Shown here in pieces: positions 1-6,683 of a stretch of 13,548 nt of DNA (positions are counted from its first letter, which is position 1; each line of letters opens with the position of its first letter). The stretch covers positions 1 through 13,548 of the forward strand of contig JBELIG010000072.1 of NCBI GenBank assembly GCA_042091035.1, read 5' to 3'. Both the position numbers and the translations under genes were made by a program. The notes beneath the pieces were generated by a model. The model did not search any database, was not told the origin of the DNA, and saw nothing but the letters and a program-made list of their open reading frames with translations. The DNA comes from AM-2324 sp042091035. Lineage in GTDB: Bacteria; Bacteroidota; Bacteroidia; Chitinophagales; Saprospiraceae.

Positions 1-1
1 A

Positions 2-1483
2 TGGAAAGAAAGTAGATTTGAAAAGTACCTCAAGAAATTCTCGGTTTCAATGGGGATATCTATACTCGGAGCAACTATTTTGACTCTACTTTTCGGAGCC
101 TGGATGGACATGCAAGCTTGGCAATATTGGGTGCTGCTATTCGCATCATTCTACACAGTTGCTGCCAACCTTGATTACATGATACGATTGTCAAAGCTTA
201 ACCCAAGAGCTGTAGCTTCTTCCTTATCACACGTAGGATTTGGAATTATGGTCATAGGCTCTCTGGCTTCTGGTCTTAACAAATTCCATATCTCGTCAAA
301 TCCATTTGCTCAACGCGGTCTCTTATCTGATGAACGCCTAGCAAAGAATGTAATGCTTTTCAAGAACATGCCAATGTTCATGAGTGGCTATAAAGTAACC
401 TATGCTGATGATTACTTTGAAGGCAATAATAGGATTTATGATATTAAATTCGAACAATTGGATTCGATGGGACAGCCAGTAGATTCATTTACATTGCACC
501 CAACAGCACTTTATAATAATACGGTAACAAAGGTAGCGGCATTCAATCCGTCAACCTTACATACGCTTTCAAAGGATATTTTCACTTATATAGCTTCCAT
601 CCCACAGATTGAAGCAGATGTAGAGATTGCAAGGCAAAGGGAAGACAGTATGGATTACGCTGCAATCAACCTAATGGAAGATAAAACTGCCTTCTTTAGA
701 GATACAGTTATTGTTGGAGACTCCACTGTGATAAGATCCTATGAGCTAAATCTAATGGAAGTAATTGATGAACCTACACATCCTGATTATACAGCTCAAG
801 AAGGTGAGATTTCATTTACTCCAAAGATTTCTGTCTTTGATACCTATTACGATAGTACTTACATAGTTGAGCCTACTGTAACCATTAGAGGTCAGGCGGT
901 ATATTCATACAATGTACACCTACAAGATCTTAGCCTCAAGTTTAAAGTAAAGGAGGATGCCTTGAGGTATGCTATAGTCATGGAAGAGGACCTAGATTAC
1001 AAAACCTATGAGTTTGGAATGGGACAAGAATTAGATCTGGAAGGTCACTCTATAAAGTTTACAGGTTTTGTTCCTAATCCAGAGAGCGTAGATTATATTC
1101 CCGAAGAAGGTGATGAAGCCTTGTGGGCGAGATTCCTAATTGATGGAAAGAAAGAAGTTAAACCAATTGTATGTATAAGAGGTAACAACTTCTTGACTTT
1201 CAAGTCTATAGACAAATACAACGGCCTTCACCTTAAGCCATTGCGCATAAATCTGACAGAAGGTGGAAAAGATGCTACATTGCTTATGTCCATAGCAAAA
1301 GAGATAAAGAGTGAAAAAATGGTCATTCCTATTGGTGTTGCACATGCACCCCGGACGGACTTTGTAGTTCTTGAGTCTATAGTCTTTCCTGGAATTAATT
1401 TATTTTGGATAGGATCGATTGTAATGCTTATCGGATTATTTATTGGAGTTTGGAACCATAGACTCCGGAAGCAAGTTTCTTAA
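2..1483 (+). CDS. ccmF: CcmF/CcsA-like cytochrome c biogenesis (heme-handling) membrane protein, 5' partial
   Basis: The reading frame is open to the left edge of the window (codons from base 2), so the ATG at 50 is an internal methionine and the N-terminal part is missing. What remains starts with two hydrophobic segments (roughly residues 1-18 and 25-42 counted from base 50). A third segment, about residues 57-75, carries the motif SLSHVGFGIMVIG. Its His61 (bases 230-232) sits where CcmF proteins place the second transmembrane heme b ligand (TM-His2, H491 in E. coli as I recall). A hydrophilic domain of about 360 residues follows, then a last membrane helix (FPGINLFWIGSIVMLIGL) and a short basic tail. 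CcmF proteins deliver heme to apocytochrome c at the periplasmic face of the inner membrane. The large periplasmic domain is longer than in E. coli CcmF, as expected for the long Bacteroidota versions. The next gene begins 3 nt downstream. Family assignment is good; the exact subtype is less certain. Confidence 0.82.
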   Translation, partial: WKESRFEKYLKKFSVSMGISILGATILTLLFGAWMDMQAWQYWVLLFASFYTVAANLDYMIRLSKLNPRAVASSLSHVGFGIMVIGSLASGLNKFHISSNPFAQRGLLSDERLAKNVMLFKNMPMFMSGYKVTYADDYFEGNNRIYDIKFEQLDSMGQPVDSFTLHPTALYNNTVTKVAAFNPSTLHTLSKDIFTYIASIPQIEADVEIARQREDSMDYAAINLMEDKTAFFRDTVIVGDSTVIRSYELNLMEVIDEPTHPDYTAQEGEISFTPKISVFDTYYDSTYIVEPTVTIRGQAVYSYNVHLQDLSLKFKVKEDALRYAIVMEEDLDYKTYEFGMGQELDLEGHSIKFTGFVPNPESVDYIPEEGDEALWARFLIDGKKEVKPIVCIRGNNFLTFKSIDKYNGLHLKPLRINLTEGGKDATLLMSIAKEIKSEKMVIPIGVAHAPRTDFVVLESIVFPGINLFWIGSIVMLIGLFIGVWNHRLRKQVS

Positions 1484-1486
1484 TAC

Positions 1487-2281
1487 ATGGATGATTGTTT
1501 CTCGATAAAAAGTGCAGTGATTGTAGGGTCTGGCAATGTTGCTTGGGTTCTTGGTACTGCACTTCAGCGTTCGGGAATTGAAATAAAAGCTGTTTGTAGC
1601 AGAAATATTAAGTCAGGTGCAAGTCTTGCAGCTGAGCTTAATACTCAATATTTCGATCTTAAGAGTACACTTCCAAAAGCAGATCTTGGATTAATTACTG
1701 TATCTGATGATGCTATTCAAATGGTTTCTGAAGAACTTGCCAGGATTTTAGATTCAAGCAATCAACTAGTTGCACATACATCTGGATCAAAAAGTACAGC
1801 GCTTCTCCATCCCTTCAAAAATAAAGGCTCCTTCTATCCACTTCAAACCATGACAAAAGGAAATAAAGTGGATTTTAGCACTGTTCATTTCTGTATCTAC
1901 TCTTCTGAACCTATGTATAGCTTAGGATTAACAAACTTAGGCAAAAAGCTCAGTGAACATGTGCACATACTTGATGATAAACAAAGAGCTGTCTTACACC
2001 TTTCTGCTGTGCTCGTCAATAATTTTGCAAACCTATTTTTTGCAGAAGCATACAAATTAAGTCAATTAAATCAGGTTGATTTCGAATTACTTAGACCCTT
2101 AATTCTTAAAACTGCAAGAAAGGCCATAGATAGCGATCCAACTACAATCCAGACAGGTCCTGCTGTTCGAAATGATCTTGAAACAATAGACTTCCATCTT
2201 GATCTTTTGAAAGAAGACAAAGATTTGCAGCTACTCTATGAATTAGTATCCAAGCGGATCAAAAAAAATGCAGACTCTTAA
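1487..2281 (+). CDS. Rossmann-fold NAD(P)-binding protein with DUF2520 domain
   Basis: A 264-residue protein. The N-terminal Rossmann domain has its dinucleotide-binding loop at residues 12-19 (IVGSGNVA), as in ketopantoate reductase and F420-dependent NADP-oxidoreductase-like enzymes. It is followed by VCSRN (36-40) at the end of the second strand, where the cofactor ribose is usually bound. The middle holds the DUF2520 hallmarks HTSGS (97-101) and FYPLQTM (116-122). The helical C-terminal half (about 165-255) includes HLSAVLVNNFANLFF and resembles the dimerisation domain of this dehydrogenase superfamily. The length is usual for the family. The substrate is unknown, so I give no gene symbol. 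It starts 3 nt after the ccmF-like stop, so the two are probably co-transcribed and translationally coupled, although no functional link to heme is evident. The TAA stop lies in the loop of a terminator hairpin. Confidence 0.85.
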   Translation: MDDCFSIKSAVIVGSGNVAWVLGTALQRSGIEIKAVCSRNIKSGASLAAELNTQYFDLKSTLPKADLGLITVSDDAIQMVSEELARILDSSNQLVAHTSGSKSTALLHPFKNKGSFYPLQTMTKGNKVDFSTVHFCIYSSEPMYSLGLTNLGKKLSEHVHILDDKQRAVLHLSAVLVNNFANLFFAEAYKLSQLNQVDFELLRPLILKTARKAIDSDPTTIQTGPAVRNDLETIDFHLDLLKEDKDLQLLYELVSKRIKKNADS

Positions 2282-2300
2282 TAGAGCCTGCATTTTTTTT
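2261..2300 (+). terminator. Rho-independent terminator after the DUF2520 gene
   Basis: The left arm 2261-2278 (A8, TGCAG, A, CTCT) pairs with the right arm 2283-2300 (AGAG, C, CTGCA, T8). There is a single A/C mismatch at 2274/2287 and a TAAT loop at 2279-2282. The gene's last codons and its stop (2279-2281) are inside the structure. The terminal T-run makes it a strong plus-strand terminator, and its symmetry would let it work in both directions. Confidence 0.88.
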
Positions 2301-2351
2301 GTACTTGAAAGTAATAGCAGGCTTTTGTGATTGTTCGAAAATCATAGACTC

Positions 2352-2451
2352 NNNNNNNNNNNNNNNNNNNNNNNNNNNNNNNNNNNNNNNNNNNNNNNNN
2401 NNNNNNNNNNNNNNNNNNNNNNNNNNNNNNNNNNNNNNNNNNNNNNNNNNN
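2352..2451. other. Assembly gap (100 N)
   Basis: Exactly 100 consecutive N, the conventional placeholder for a scaffold gap of unknown real length. It interrupts the intergenic space between the terminator at 2261-2300 and the DinB-like gene. The 51 readable bases before it (2301-2351) show no recognisable gene or promoter. The true start and promoter of the DinB-like gene, and possibly a further small gene, could be hidden here. Confidence 0.97.
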
Positions 2452-2457
2452 TCAACA

Positions 2458-2997
2458 ATGACAAAAAGAGCAGAGGATCAATTCAAACGCCTTACTGAAA
2501 AATTTACATCGATGGAAGAGATGCTTTCTGCATTAACAGAAGATCAACTGAATTATAAATTCAATCCTGATACATGGTCTATAATTGAGGTAATCCAACA
2601 CCTTTTACTAGCAGAAGGTGGAACGTACCGATATATTTCAAAGAAAATACTCGATCCTAGTAAGCTTGATCCTATTGGAATAGGGACCAAATTTCGAGAA
2701 TTCAAGTTAAATACCTATATCAAAACACCGATCAAGTTGCCTGCCCCGAAGATTGTACAGCCACAGCAGGGACAATTACCTCAAGATTATACGGACCTCA
2801 TAAATGAATGGAAAAAAGTCAGGAAAGCCCTATACGAACTGCTCTTAAGCCTTGATCAGTCCATGTGGTCAAAAGAAATACAAAAGCATCCACTTGTAGG
2901 ACGTATATCACTAAATGGAACCCTAAACTTTATAGAATTCCATTTTGATCGTCACCAAAAACAAATTGACAAACTGCTTAAAAGTGTGATAGATTAA
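2458..2997 (+). CDS. DinB-like (DinB/YfiT fold) putative metal-dependent protein
   Basis: From the ATG at 2458 this is a 179-residue four-helix-bundle protein of the DinB/YfiT superfamily. The three histidines that bind the metal are visible: His48 in EVIQHLL, preceded by the typical TWSIIE, and His162 and His166 in FHFDRHQKQID. Members of this fold include thiol transferases (bacillithiol or mycothiol type) and many DNA-damage-induced proteins of unknown chemistry. Nothing here identifies the substrate. The ATG at 2458 gives a product of normal length and is the first one after the assembly gap, but the frame stays open back to the gap, so the real start could lie inside the unsequenced stretch. 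The gene converges on the nucleoside transporter gene and the two reading frames overlap by 4 nt (2994-2997). Confidence 0.78.
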   Translation: MTKRAEDQFKRLTEKFTSMEEMLSALTEDQLNYKFNPDTWSIIEVIQHLLLAEGGTYRYISKKILDPSKLDPIGIGTKFREFKLNTYIKTPIKLPAPKIVQPQQGQLPQDYTDLINEWKKVRKALYELLLSLDQSMWSKEIQKHPLVGRISLNGTLNFIEFHFDRHQKQIDKLLKSVID

Positions 2998-4295
2998 TAG
3001 AACATTCCTACAAGAGCAGCAGTAAGGAATGAGGCGATAGTTCCTCCAATCAATGCTTTGATTCCAAACTCTGTCAACAACTTTCTCTTGCTTGGTGCAA
3101 TAGCTCCAATGCCACCGATCTGAATACCTATTGATGCGAAGTTTGCAAATCCACACAAAGCATAAGTAGCTATAATTAACGATTTTTCAGACAACTTCAC
3201 AGCACCCTTCTGAATTTCTTTAAGTTCTTGATAAGCAACAAATTCGTTGATCACTGTTTTTTGACCTAACAACTGCCCCATAACTAAAATATCGTCTCCT
3301 GGAGTTCCTAGAATCCAAGCTACTGGAGCAAAAACTATACCCAATATATAGGTGAATGTAAATCCTTCAAAACGCCCACCTGTTGAATTTACTACCATTT
3401 CATTTAAACCAAACCACTCTCCAGGACCAGCCATGATCGCTTTATTTAAGGTAAACACCAAAGCAGTAAACACCAACAACATAGCACCAACATTAACCGC
3501 AAGTTTCAGTCCATCTGTCGTACCTCTTGAGATTGCATCTAATAAGTTATTACCTACATCACCAGAGGTCTCTATGCGTTCATCTGAAAACTTCTTTTCT
3601 GTTTCAGGGAAAAGCATTTTTGCTGCTACAATAGCTGCAGGAGCAGAAATGATAGAAGCTGTAATTAGATGCTTTGCAAATTCTGTTTGTTTTTCTATGT
3701 CATCTCCCCCTAAATAACCAATATAGGCAGCAAATACGCCTCCGGCAATAGTAGCCATACCACCAGTCATCAAACATAGAATCTCAGACTTAGACATACT
3801 CTCCAAATAAGGCTTTACGACTAATGGAGCTTCTGTTTGACCAATAAACACATTAGCCGCAGCTGCTATACTCTCAGGCCCCGATAAGCCCATTGTTCTG
3901 GACATCACCCAAGCAGCTCCTTTTATTATGAACTGAAGGACACCAAAATAGTAAAGTACAGATGAGAATGCAGAAAAGAAGAGTATTGTAGGTAAGACCC
4001 TAAATGCAAAAATATAACCAAGTGAACTATTGGGGGCTGCTAAATCTCCAAATAGGAAGAAAGCGCCTGCCTCGGAATAGCCCAAAAATTTCGTAAAACC
4101 CTCTGCTACTTTATCAAAAATTCCACTAACAAAAGGAACATAAAGTAACAAACCTGCAAGTACAAACTGGAATGCCATTCCGACAATTACTACCCTCCAG
4201 CTAATGGATTTTCGGTCACTGCTTAATAGGTAACAAATTCCCAGCATAATGACTATCCCCAATATTCCTCTTGCAACACTTAGTAACTCCTCCAT
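2994..4295 (-). CDS. nupC: Concentrative (sodium-coupled) nucleoside transporter, CNT family
   Basis: A 433-residue, very hydrophobic inner-membrane protein that imports nucleosides using an ion gradient. It lines up well with the CNT fold known from Vibrio cholerae CNT. The first re-entrant-hairpin motif NVFIGQTEAP (residues 148-157) contains the nucleobase-binding Gln153-Thr154-Glu155 and the sodium-ligand Asn148. MTGGMATIAGGV (176-187) carries the Thr182 and Val187 that match the second half of those sites. The second binding region has Glu351 in NEFVAY and Phe383, Asn385 and Ser388 in CGFANFAS. Retention of the Asn and hydroxyl sodium ligands favours sodium rather than proton coupling, which is inference. 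The ATG at 4295 (MEELLSVARG) leads directly into the first helix. It is divergent from the uridine kinase gene, so uptake and first phosphorylation of nucleosides are encoded side by side. Confidence 0.92.
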   Translation of the reverse strand: MEELLSVARGILGIVIMLGICYLLSSDRKSISWRVVIVGMAFQFVLAGLLLYVPFVSGIFDKVAEGFTKFLGYSEAGAFFLFGDLAAPNSSLGYIFAFRVLPTILFFSAFSSVLYYFGVLQFIIKGAAWVMSRTMGLSGPESIAAAANVFIGQTEAPLVVKPYLESMSKSEILCLMTGGMATIAGGVFAAYIGYLGGDDIEKQTEFAKHLITASIISAPAAIVAAKMLFPETEKKFSDERIETSGDVGNNLLDAISRGTTDGLKLAVNVGAMLLVFTALVFTLNKAIMAGPGEWFGLNEMVVNSTGGRFEGFTFTYILGIVFAPVAWILGTPGDDILVMGQLLGQKTVINEFVAYQELKEIQKGAVKLSEKSLIIATYALCGFANFASIGIQIGGIGAIAPSKRKLLTEFGIKALIGGTIASFLTAALVGMFY

Positions 4296-4333
4296 TCTTT
4301 AAATAGTGTAAATGTATTTAATAAATAAGCAGT

Positions 4334-4341
4334 CAAATGTA
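4334..4341 (-). promoter_or_regulatory. Candidate -7 box (TAnnTTTG type) for the nucleoside transporter gene
   Basis: The minus strand reads TACATTTG here, an exact match to the Bacteroidota -7 consensus TAnnTTTG. It lies about 40 nt upstream of the ATG at 4295 and would give a leader of roughly 30 nt. I see no clear -33 TTG element at the usual distance, so this is moderate evidence only. Confidence 0.45.
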
Positions 4342-4437
4342 AGGAAATTATTAATTCTTGCACACTTTTTTAATTATAGACTTAATTAATATGAATGACT
4401 TATTGTTGATTGTGCATTAACAATTGAATCAAAATAT

Positions 4438-4445
4438 TATTTTTG
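4438..4445 (+). promoter_or_regulatory. Candidate -7 box (TAnnTTTG type) for the uridine kinase gene
   Basis: TATTTTTG matches the Bacteroidota -7 consensus TAnnTTTG. It ends 22 nt before the ATG at 4468, giving a short leader. TTG triplets at 4406-4408 and 4410-4412 are possible -33 elements, but their spacing is somewhat long. Together with the opposite box at 4334-4341 it makes the 172-nt spacer a divergent promoter region. Confidence 0.45.
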
Positions 4446-4467
4446 CATTTAAATTGAATTTTACTTT

Positions 4468-5097
4468 ATGTCGAAGCCATATATTATAGGGATTACAGGA
4501 GGCAGTGGTTCTGGTAAAACCTCCTTGCTAAAAGAATTGACCAATTCATTTTCTTCAACGGATATTTGTGTCATCTCACAAGATGATTATTATAAACCCA
4601 AAGATGAACAAGTTAAAGATCAGCTTGGGATTGAAAACTTTGATCTACCAAGGTCAATAAATAGCAATGAACTTGTTACTGACATCATAAAGCTAATTGC
4701 AGGGGAAATCGTTGAGCGAGAAGAATATATTTTCAATAACGTAGATGCTGAACCCAAAACATTAGTCTTCAAGCCAGCACCAATTATAATTGTTGAGGGT
4801 CTATTTGTTTTTCACTTCCAAGAAATCAGAAAATTATTGGATCTGAAGGTATTTATGCATGCAAAAGAAAACCTGAAAGTGATTCGACGTATCAAGAGAG
4901 ATCGTTTGGAGCGAAACTATCCATTAGATGATGTGCTATATAGATATGAAAAACATGTGATGCCAACTTTTGAGCAATACATCGCTCCGTATATTGATAA
5001 GGCAGACATAATCATAAATAATAACACGAATTTCGTACCTGCCTTAGATGTATTAAAAAGCTTTTTGAGACAGAAACTTACAGAAACTAAGAAATAA
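4468..5097 (+). CDS. udk: Uridine kinase (uridine/cytidine kinase family)
   Basis: A 209-residue cytosolic P-loop kinase of the pyrimidine salvage pathway, which phosphorylates uridine (and usually cytidine) to the monophosphate. The Walker A loop GGSGSGKT is at residues 11-18, right after the first strand IIGIT. SQDDYYKP (37-44) carries the acidic residues that contact the nucleoside, and IIIVEGLFVF forms the Walker-B-like strand. RRIKRDRLER is the arginine-rich lid, followed by YEKHVMPTFEQYIAPYIDKADIIINN, the typical C-terminal end (quoted here in overview). The motif that is NFDHPDA in most family members reads NFDLPRSI here (57-64), so the His and Pro-Asp part differs. The length is normal. 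It is divergent from a nucleoside transporter gene and ends in a terminator shared with the opposite operon. A related small-molecule kinase cannot be excluded, but the context favours uridine kinase. Confidence 0.87.
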   Translation: MSKPYIIGITGGSGSGKTSLLKELTNSFSSTDICVISQDDYYKPKDEQVKDQLGIENFDLPRSINSNELVTDIIKLIAGEIVEREEYIFNNVDAEPKTLVFKPAPIIIVEGLFVFHFQEIRKLLDLKVFMHAKENLKVIRRIKRDRLERNYPLDDVLYRYEKHVMPTFEQYIAPYIDKADIIINNNTNFVPALDVLKSFLRQKLTETKK

Positions 5098-5126
5098 AAA
5101 AAGGATGGTTAAACCATCCTTTTTTT
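5096..5126. terminator. Bidirectional intrinsic terminator between udk and the rimM operon
   Basis: A perfect symmetric hairpin: A7 (5096-5102), GGATGG (5103-5108), loop TTAAA, CCATCC (5114-5119), T7 (5120-5126). Both flanking stop codons, udk TAA at 5095-5097 and the minus-strand TAA at 5125-5127, overlap its A and T arms. It should terminate transcription arriving from either side. Confidence 0.9.
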
Positions 5127-5406
5127 ATATAATTTCATCAAAATCATCTTCGCTAGCTGCCGCTCCTCGCCTTTTAAAGGCATTCAAGGCCACTGTATGC
5201 ATTATACCAAGTTGGTCTTCGGCTTCCTTTAGAAAAGGCTGATCTATCCAAGCCTTAGCGCTATCAAAATCATTTACCATTGGATTATCTTTAAGCTTAA
5301 AACTAATCTCTGAATGTGGATTTTCAAATTTTATACTAAGCTTAGAGTCCATTTTGAAGACCGTAATCTTCATTCTCGGGTGTTCAATATTTCCTAATAC
5401 TCTCAT
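5125..5406 (-). CDS. Small uncharacterised protein downstream of rimM
   Basis: A 93-residue protein that I cannot assign to a named family. It is hydrophilic with no signal peptide or membrane segment, so probably cytosolic. The N-terminal half looks like a beta-sheet (MKITVFKMDSKLSIKFEN, then EISFKL), the middle is helical (SAKAWIDQPFLKEAEDQLG), and the end is a basic patch (AFKRRG) followed by an acidic tail (SEDDFDEII). The start at 5406 (MRVLGNIEHPR) lies 2 nt after the rimM stop. An internal Met12 is a possible alternative but would lose the N-terminal strand. Such tight spacing implies co-expression with rimM and perhaps a role near ribosome assembly or translation, which is inference. 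I have a vague memory of similar short proteins in other Bacteroidota. It ends in the bidirectional terminator. Confidence 0.72.
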   Translation of the reverse strand: MRVLGNIEHPRMKITVFKMDSKLSIKFENPHSEISFKLKDNPMVNDFDSAKAWIDQPFLKEAEDQLGIMHTVALNAFKRRGAAASEDDFDEII

Positions 5407-5408
5407 AA

Positions 5409-5924
5409 CTAAATCATTCCTTCTGGTAAATCGACCAGAATTCGTTTTTCTTTTTTATTTATTTCTTTCAAAAATACCTCGATCATTGGAATTAAGACCT
5501 CCTCTCCTTTATAGGCGACAAAAGCCATTTCCTGTTGAGGGAAATCTTCAATACTAAGTACCTTTCCTAAAGGCCCAAGACTAACATCTTCTACCATAAA
5601 ACCTTCAGCAAAGGCAAATTCTAATCCGTCAATTTCAAGGACTTTCTCTTCTTCAGGTATCAAATCGGACTCGCGGAGCATGATCTTCCTTCCTGTGATT
5701 TTTTCTGCAAGTCCAATTGAATCTACATCCTCAAAAAGAACTAGCAAATGCTTTGTATTCCTAAGTTCTTGAATAAAATGCGGGATTATAGAGCCATTAA
5801 GGTCTAAAAAAACACAACTTGAATTTAAGAAATCCTCCAGGTATTTATCCTTGATATTGACTTTCAACTCTCCATTTAGGCCATGCGGCTTTTTGGTATA
5901 TCCTATTTCTACAAGATCTTTCAT
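5409..5924 (-). CDS. rimM: 16S rRNA processing protein RimM
   Basis: A 171-residue ribosome maturation factor that binds ribosomal protein S19 and helps fold the 3' head domain of 16S rRNA during 30S assembly. The N-terminal RimM barrel opens with the signature IGYTKKPHGLNGELKV (7-22), matching the family's IG.i.k.HGlkGE pattern. The C-terminal PRC-type barrel has LGKVLSIEDF, then EVLIPMIEVFLKEI and the closing ILVDLPEGMI, where families usually have v.LpeGl. The length is normal. The ATG at 5924 abuts the stop codon of the upstream lipoprotein (5925-5927) with no gap, and the next gene starts 2 nt after its own stop, so it is the third cistron of the mnmA operon. The usual neighbours rpsP and trmD are absent on this side. 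Confidence 0.93.
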   Translation of the reverse strand: MKDLVEIGYTKKPHGLNGELKVNIKDKYLEDFLNSSCVFLDLNGSIIPHFIQELRNTKHLLVLFEDVDSIGLAEKITGRKIMLRESDLIPEEEKVLEIDGLEFAFAEGFMVEDVSLGPLGKVLSIEDFPQQEMAFVAYKGEEVLIPMIEVFLKEINKKEKRILVDLPEGMI

Positions 5925-6674
5925 TTACTGAAAAATTAAGGTTTGTTCTAACTGATATCCTGCCTCAATAAAATTTTCATAGTCTAGTATTCCTCCGGTA
6001 TTGTTTTGACTATCAAGCATTCTTACCTTTCTTTTGACAAGCCCACTATTGATAGCAAAAAATCGCTCTTCAAAACGCACTTCAACAAAATTGCCAGAAA
6101 CATTTTCAAAATTTACATATTCCACATGAAAGACGCTGTCCAAAAGGTTCTGACCTAAATCATAGCTTGGATAAAAGTCTATCATAAATGCCTCATCCCA
6201 CTTTTCATAGATTTTCACATAATTCGTTCCAATTGGAATTCCAATAGATTGATTAATCAGCGAAGCTGTATTCCATGATTTACCCAGATATGGTGGAAAA
6301 GCAAAATATACGAGTTCTAGATTTTCATCAATGCGTCTATAACTACTGTCCTCAATAAGATCATATACACGTTTATAAAATGTCCAAGGTCCACTTAGAG
6401 ATTCGGATTTATATTGATCTATGGCTATAAATTGGCGCCCATCAAAGTCTAGTGACTCTTCTACGAGTTCTTTCAGATAGTAAACAGTAGTGTCTTTGAA
6501 GAAGATATCTCCTTCTGTTCCAAACACAATAGAGTCCATTAGAAATATGCGCTCAGATCCTTCGACCAGGGGGACATAAGCCTCCCCTAAAAATGGACTA
6601 GTGATGATCGTATTATCATCACTATTACACGCTCCGAGAAAAACACCAATAAATAAGCAAAGAAAGATACGCAT
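5925..6674 (-). CDS. Predicted lipoprotein of unknown function
   Basis: A 249-residue protein with a type II signal peptide: basic start MR, hydrophobic core, and lipobox LGAC with Cys16 followed by NSDDN. The aspartates just after the lipidated Cys resemble the acidic export signal reported for surface lipoproteins in some Bacteroidota, so the mature protein may be on the outer membrane. The rest is rich in beta-forming and aromatic residues (SGPWTFYKRVYDLIED, LVYFAFPPYLGKSW) with no recognisable domain, repeat or catalytic motif. It starts 9 nt after the mnmA stop and abuts rimM, so it is co-transcribed with two cytosolic RNA-metabolism genes. That looks accidental rather than functional. 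The function is unknown. Confidence 0.8.
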   Translation of the reverse strand: MRIFLCLFIGVFLGACNSDDNTIITSPFLGEAYVPLVEGSERIFLMDSIVFGTEGDIFFKDTTVYYLKELVEESLDFDGRQFIAIDQYKSESLSGPWTFYKRVYDLIEDSSYRRIDENLELVYFAFPPYLGKSWNTASLINQSIGIPIGTNYVKIYEKWDEAFMIDFYPSYDLGQNLLDSVFHVEYVNFENVSGNFVEVRFEERFFAINSGLVKRKVRMLDSQNNTGGILDYENFIEAGYQLEQTLIFQ

Positions 6675-6683
6675 CTGATAATT

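Noticed and set aside
2352..2451. The possibility that the gap marks a CRISPR array or insertion sequence
   Set aside because: The bases on both sides show no direct repeats or terminal inverted repeats, so nothing supports either beyond the gap itself.
2299..2457. An N-terminal extension of the DinB-like protein starting at a TTG at 2299
   Set aside because: The TTG lies at the edge of the terminator T-run and the frame stays open only because the 100 N are untranslatable, so the extension is an artefact.
2458..2997. DinB-like gene as DNA polymerase IV or an SOS gene
   Set aside because: The name DinB here refers to the YfiT/DinB four-helix fold with a His triad, unrelated to the polymerase. 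No SOS-box-like operator is visible, and the upstream region is masked.
3352..3717. A 121-codon plus-strand reading frame within the transporter gene
   Set aside because: It lies entirely opposite a well-supported CNT gene, and its product is rich in Ser, Pro and Asn with no family features; it is an antisense shadow.
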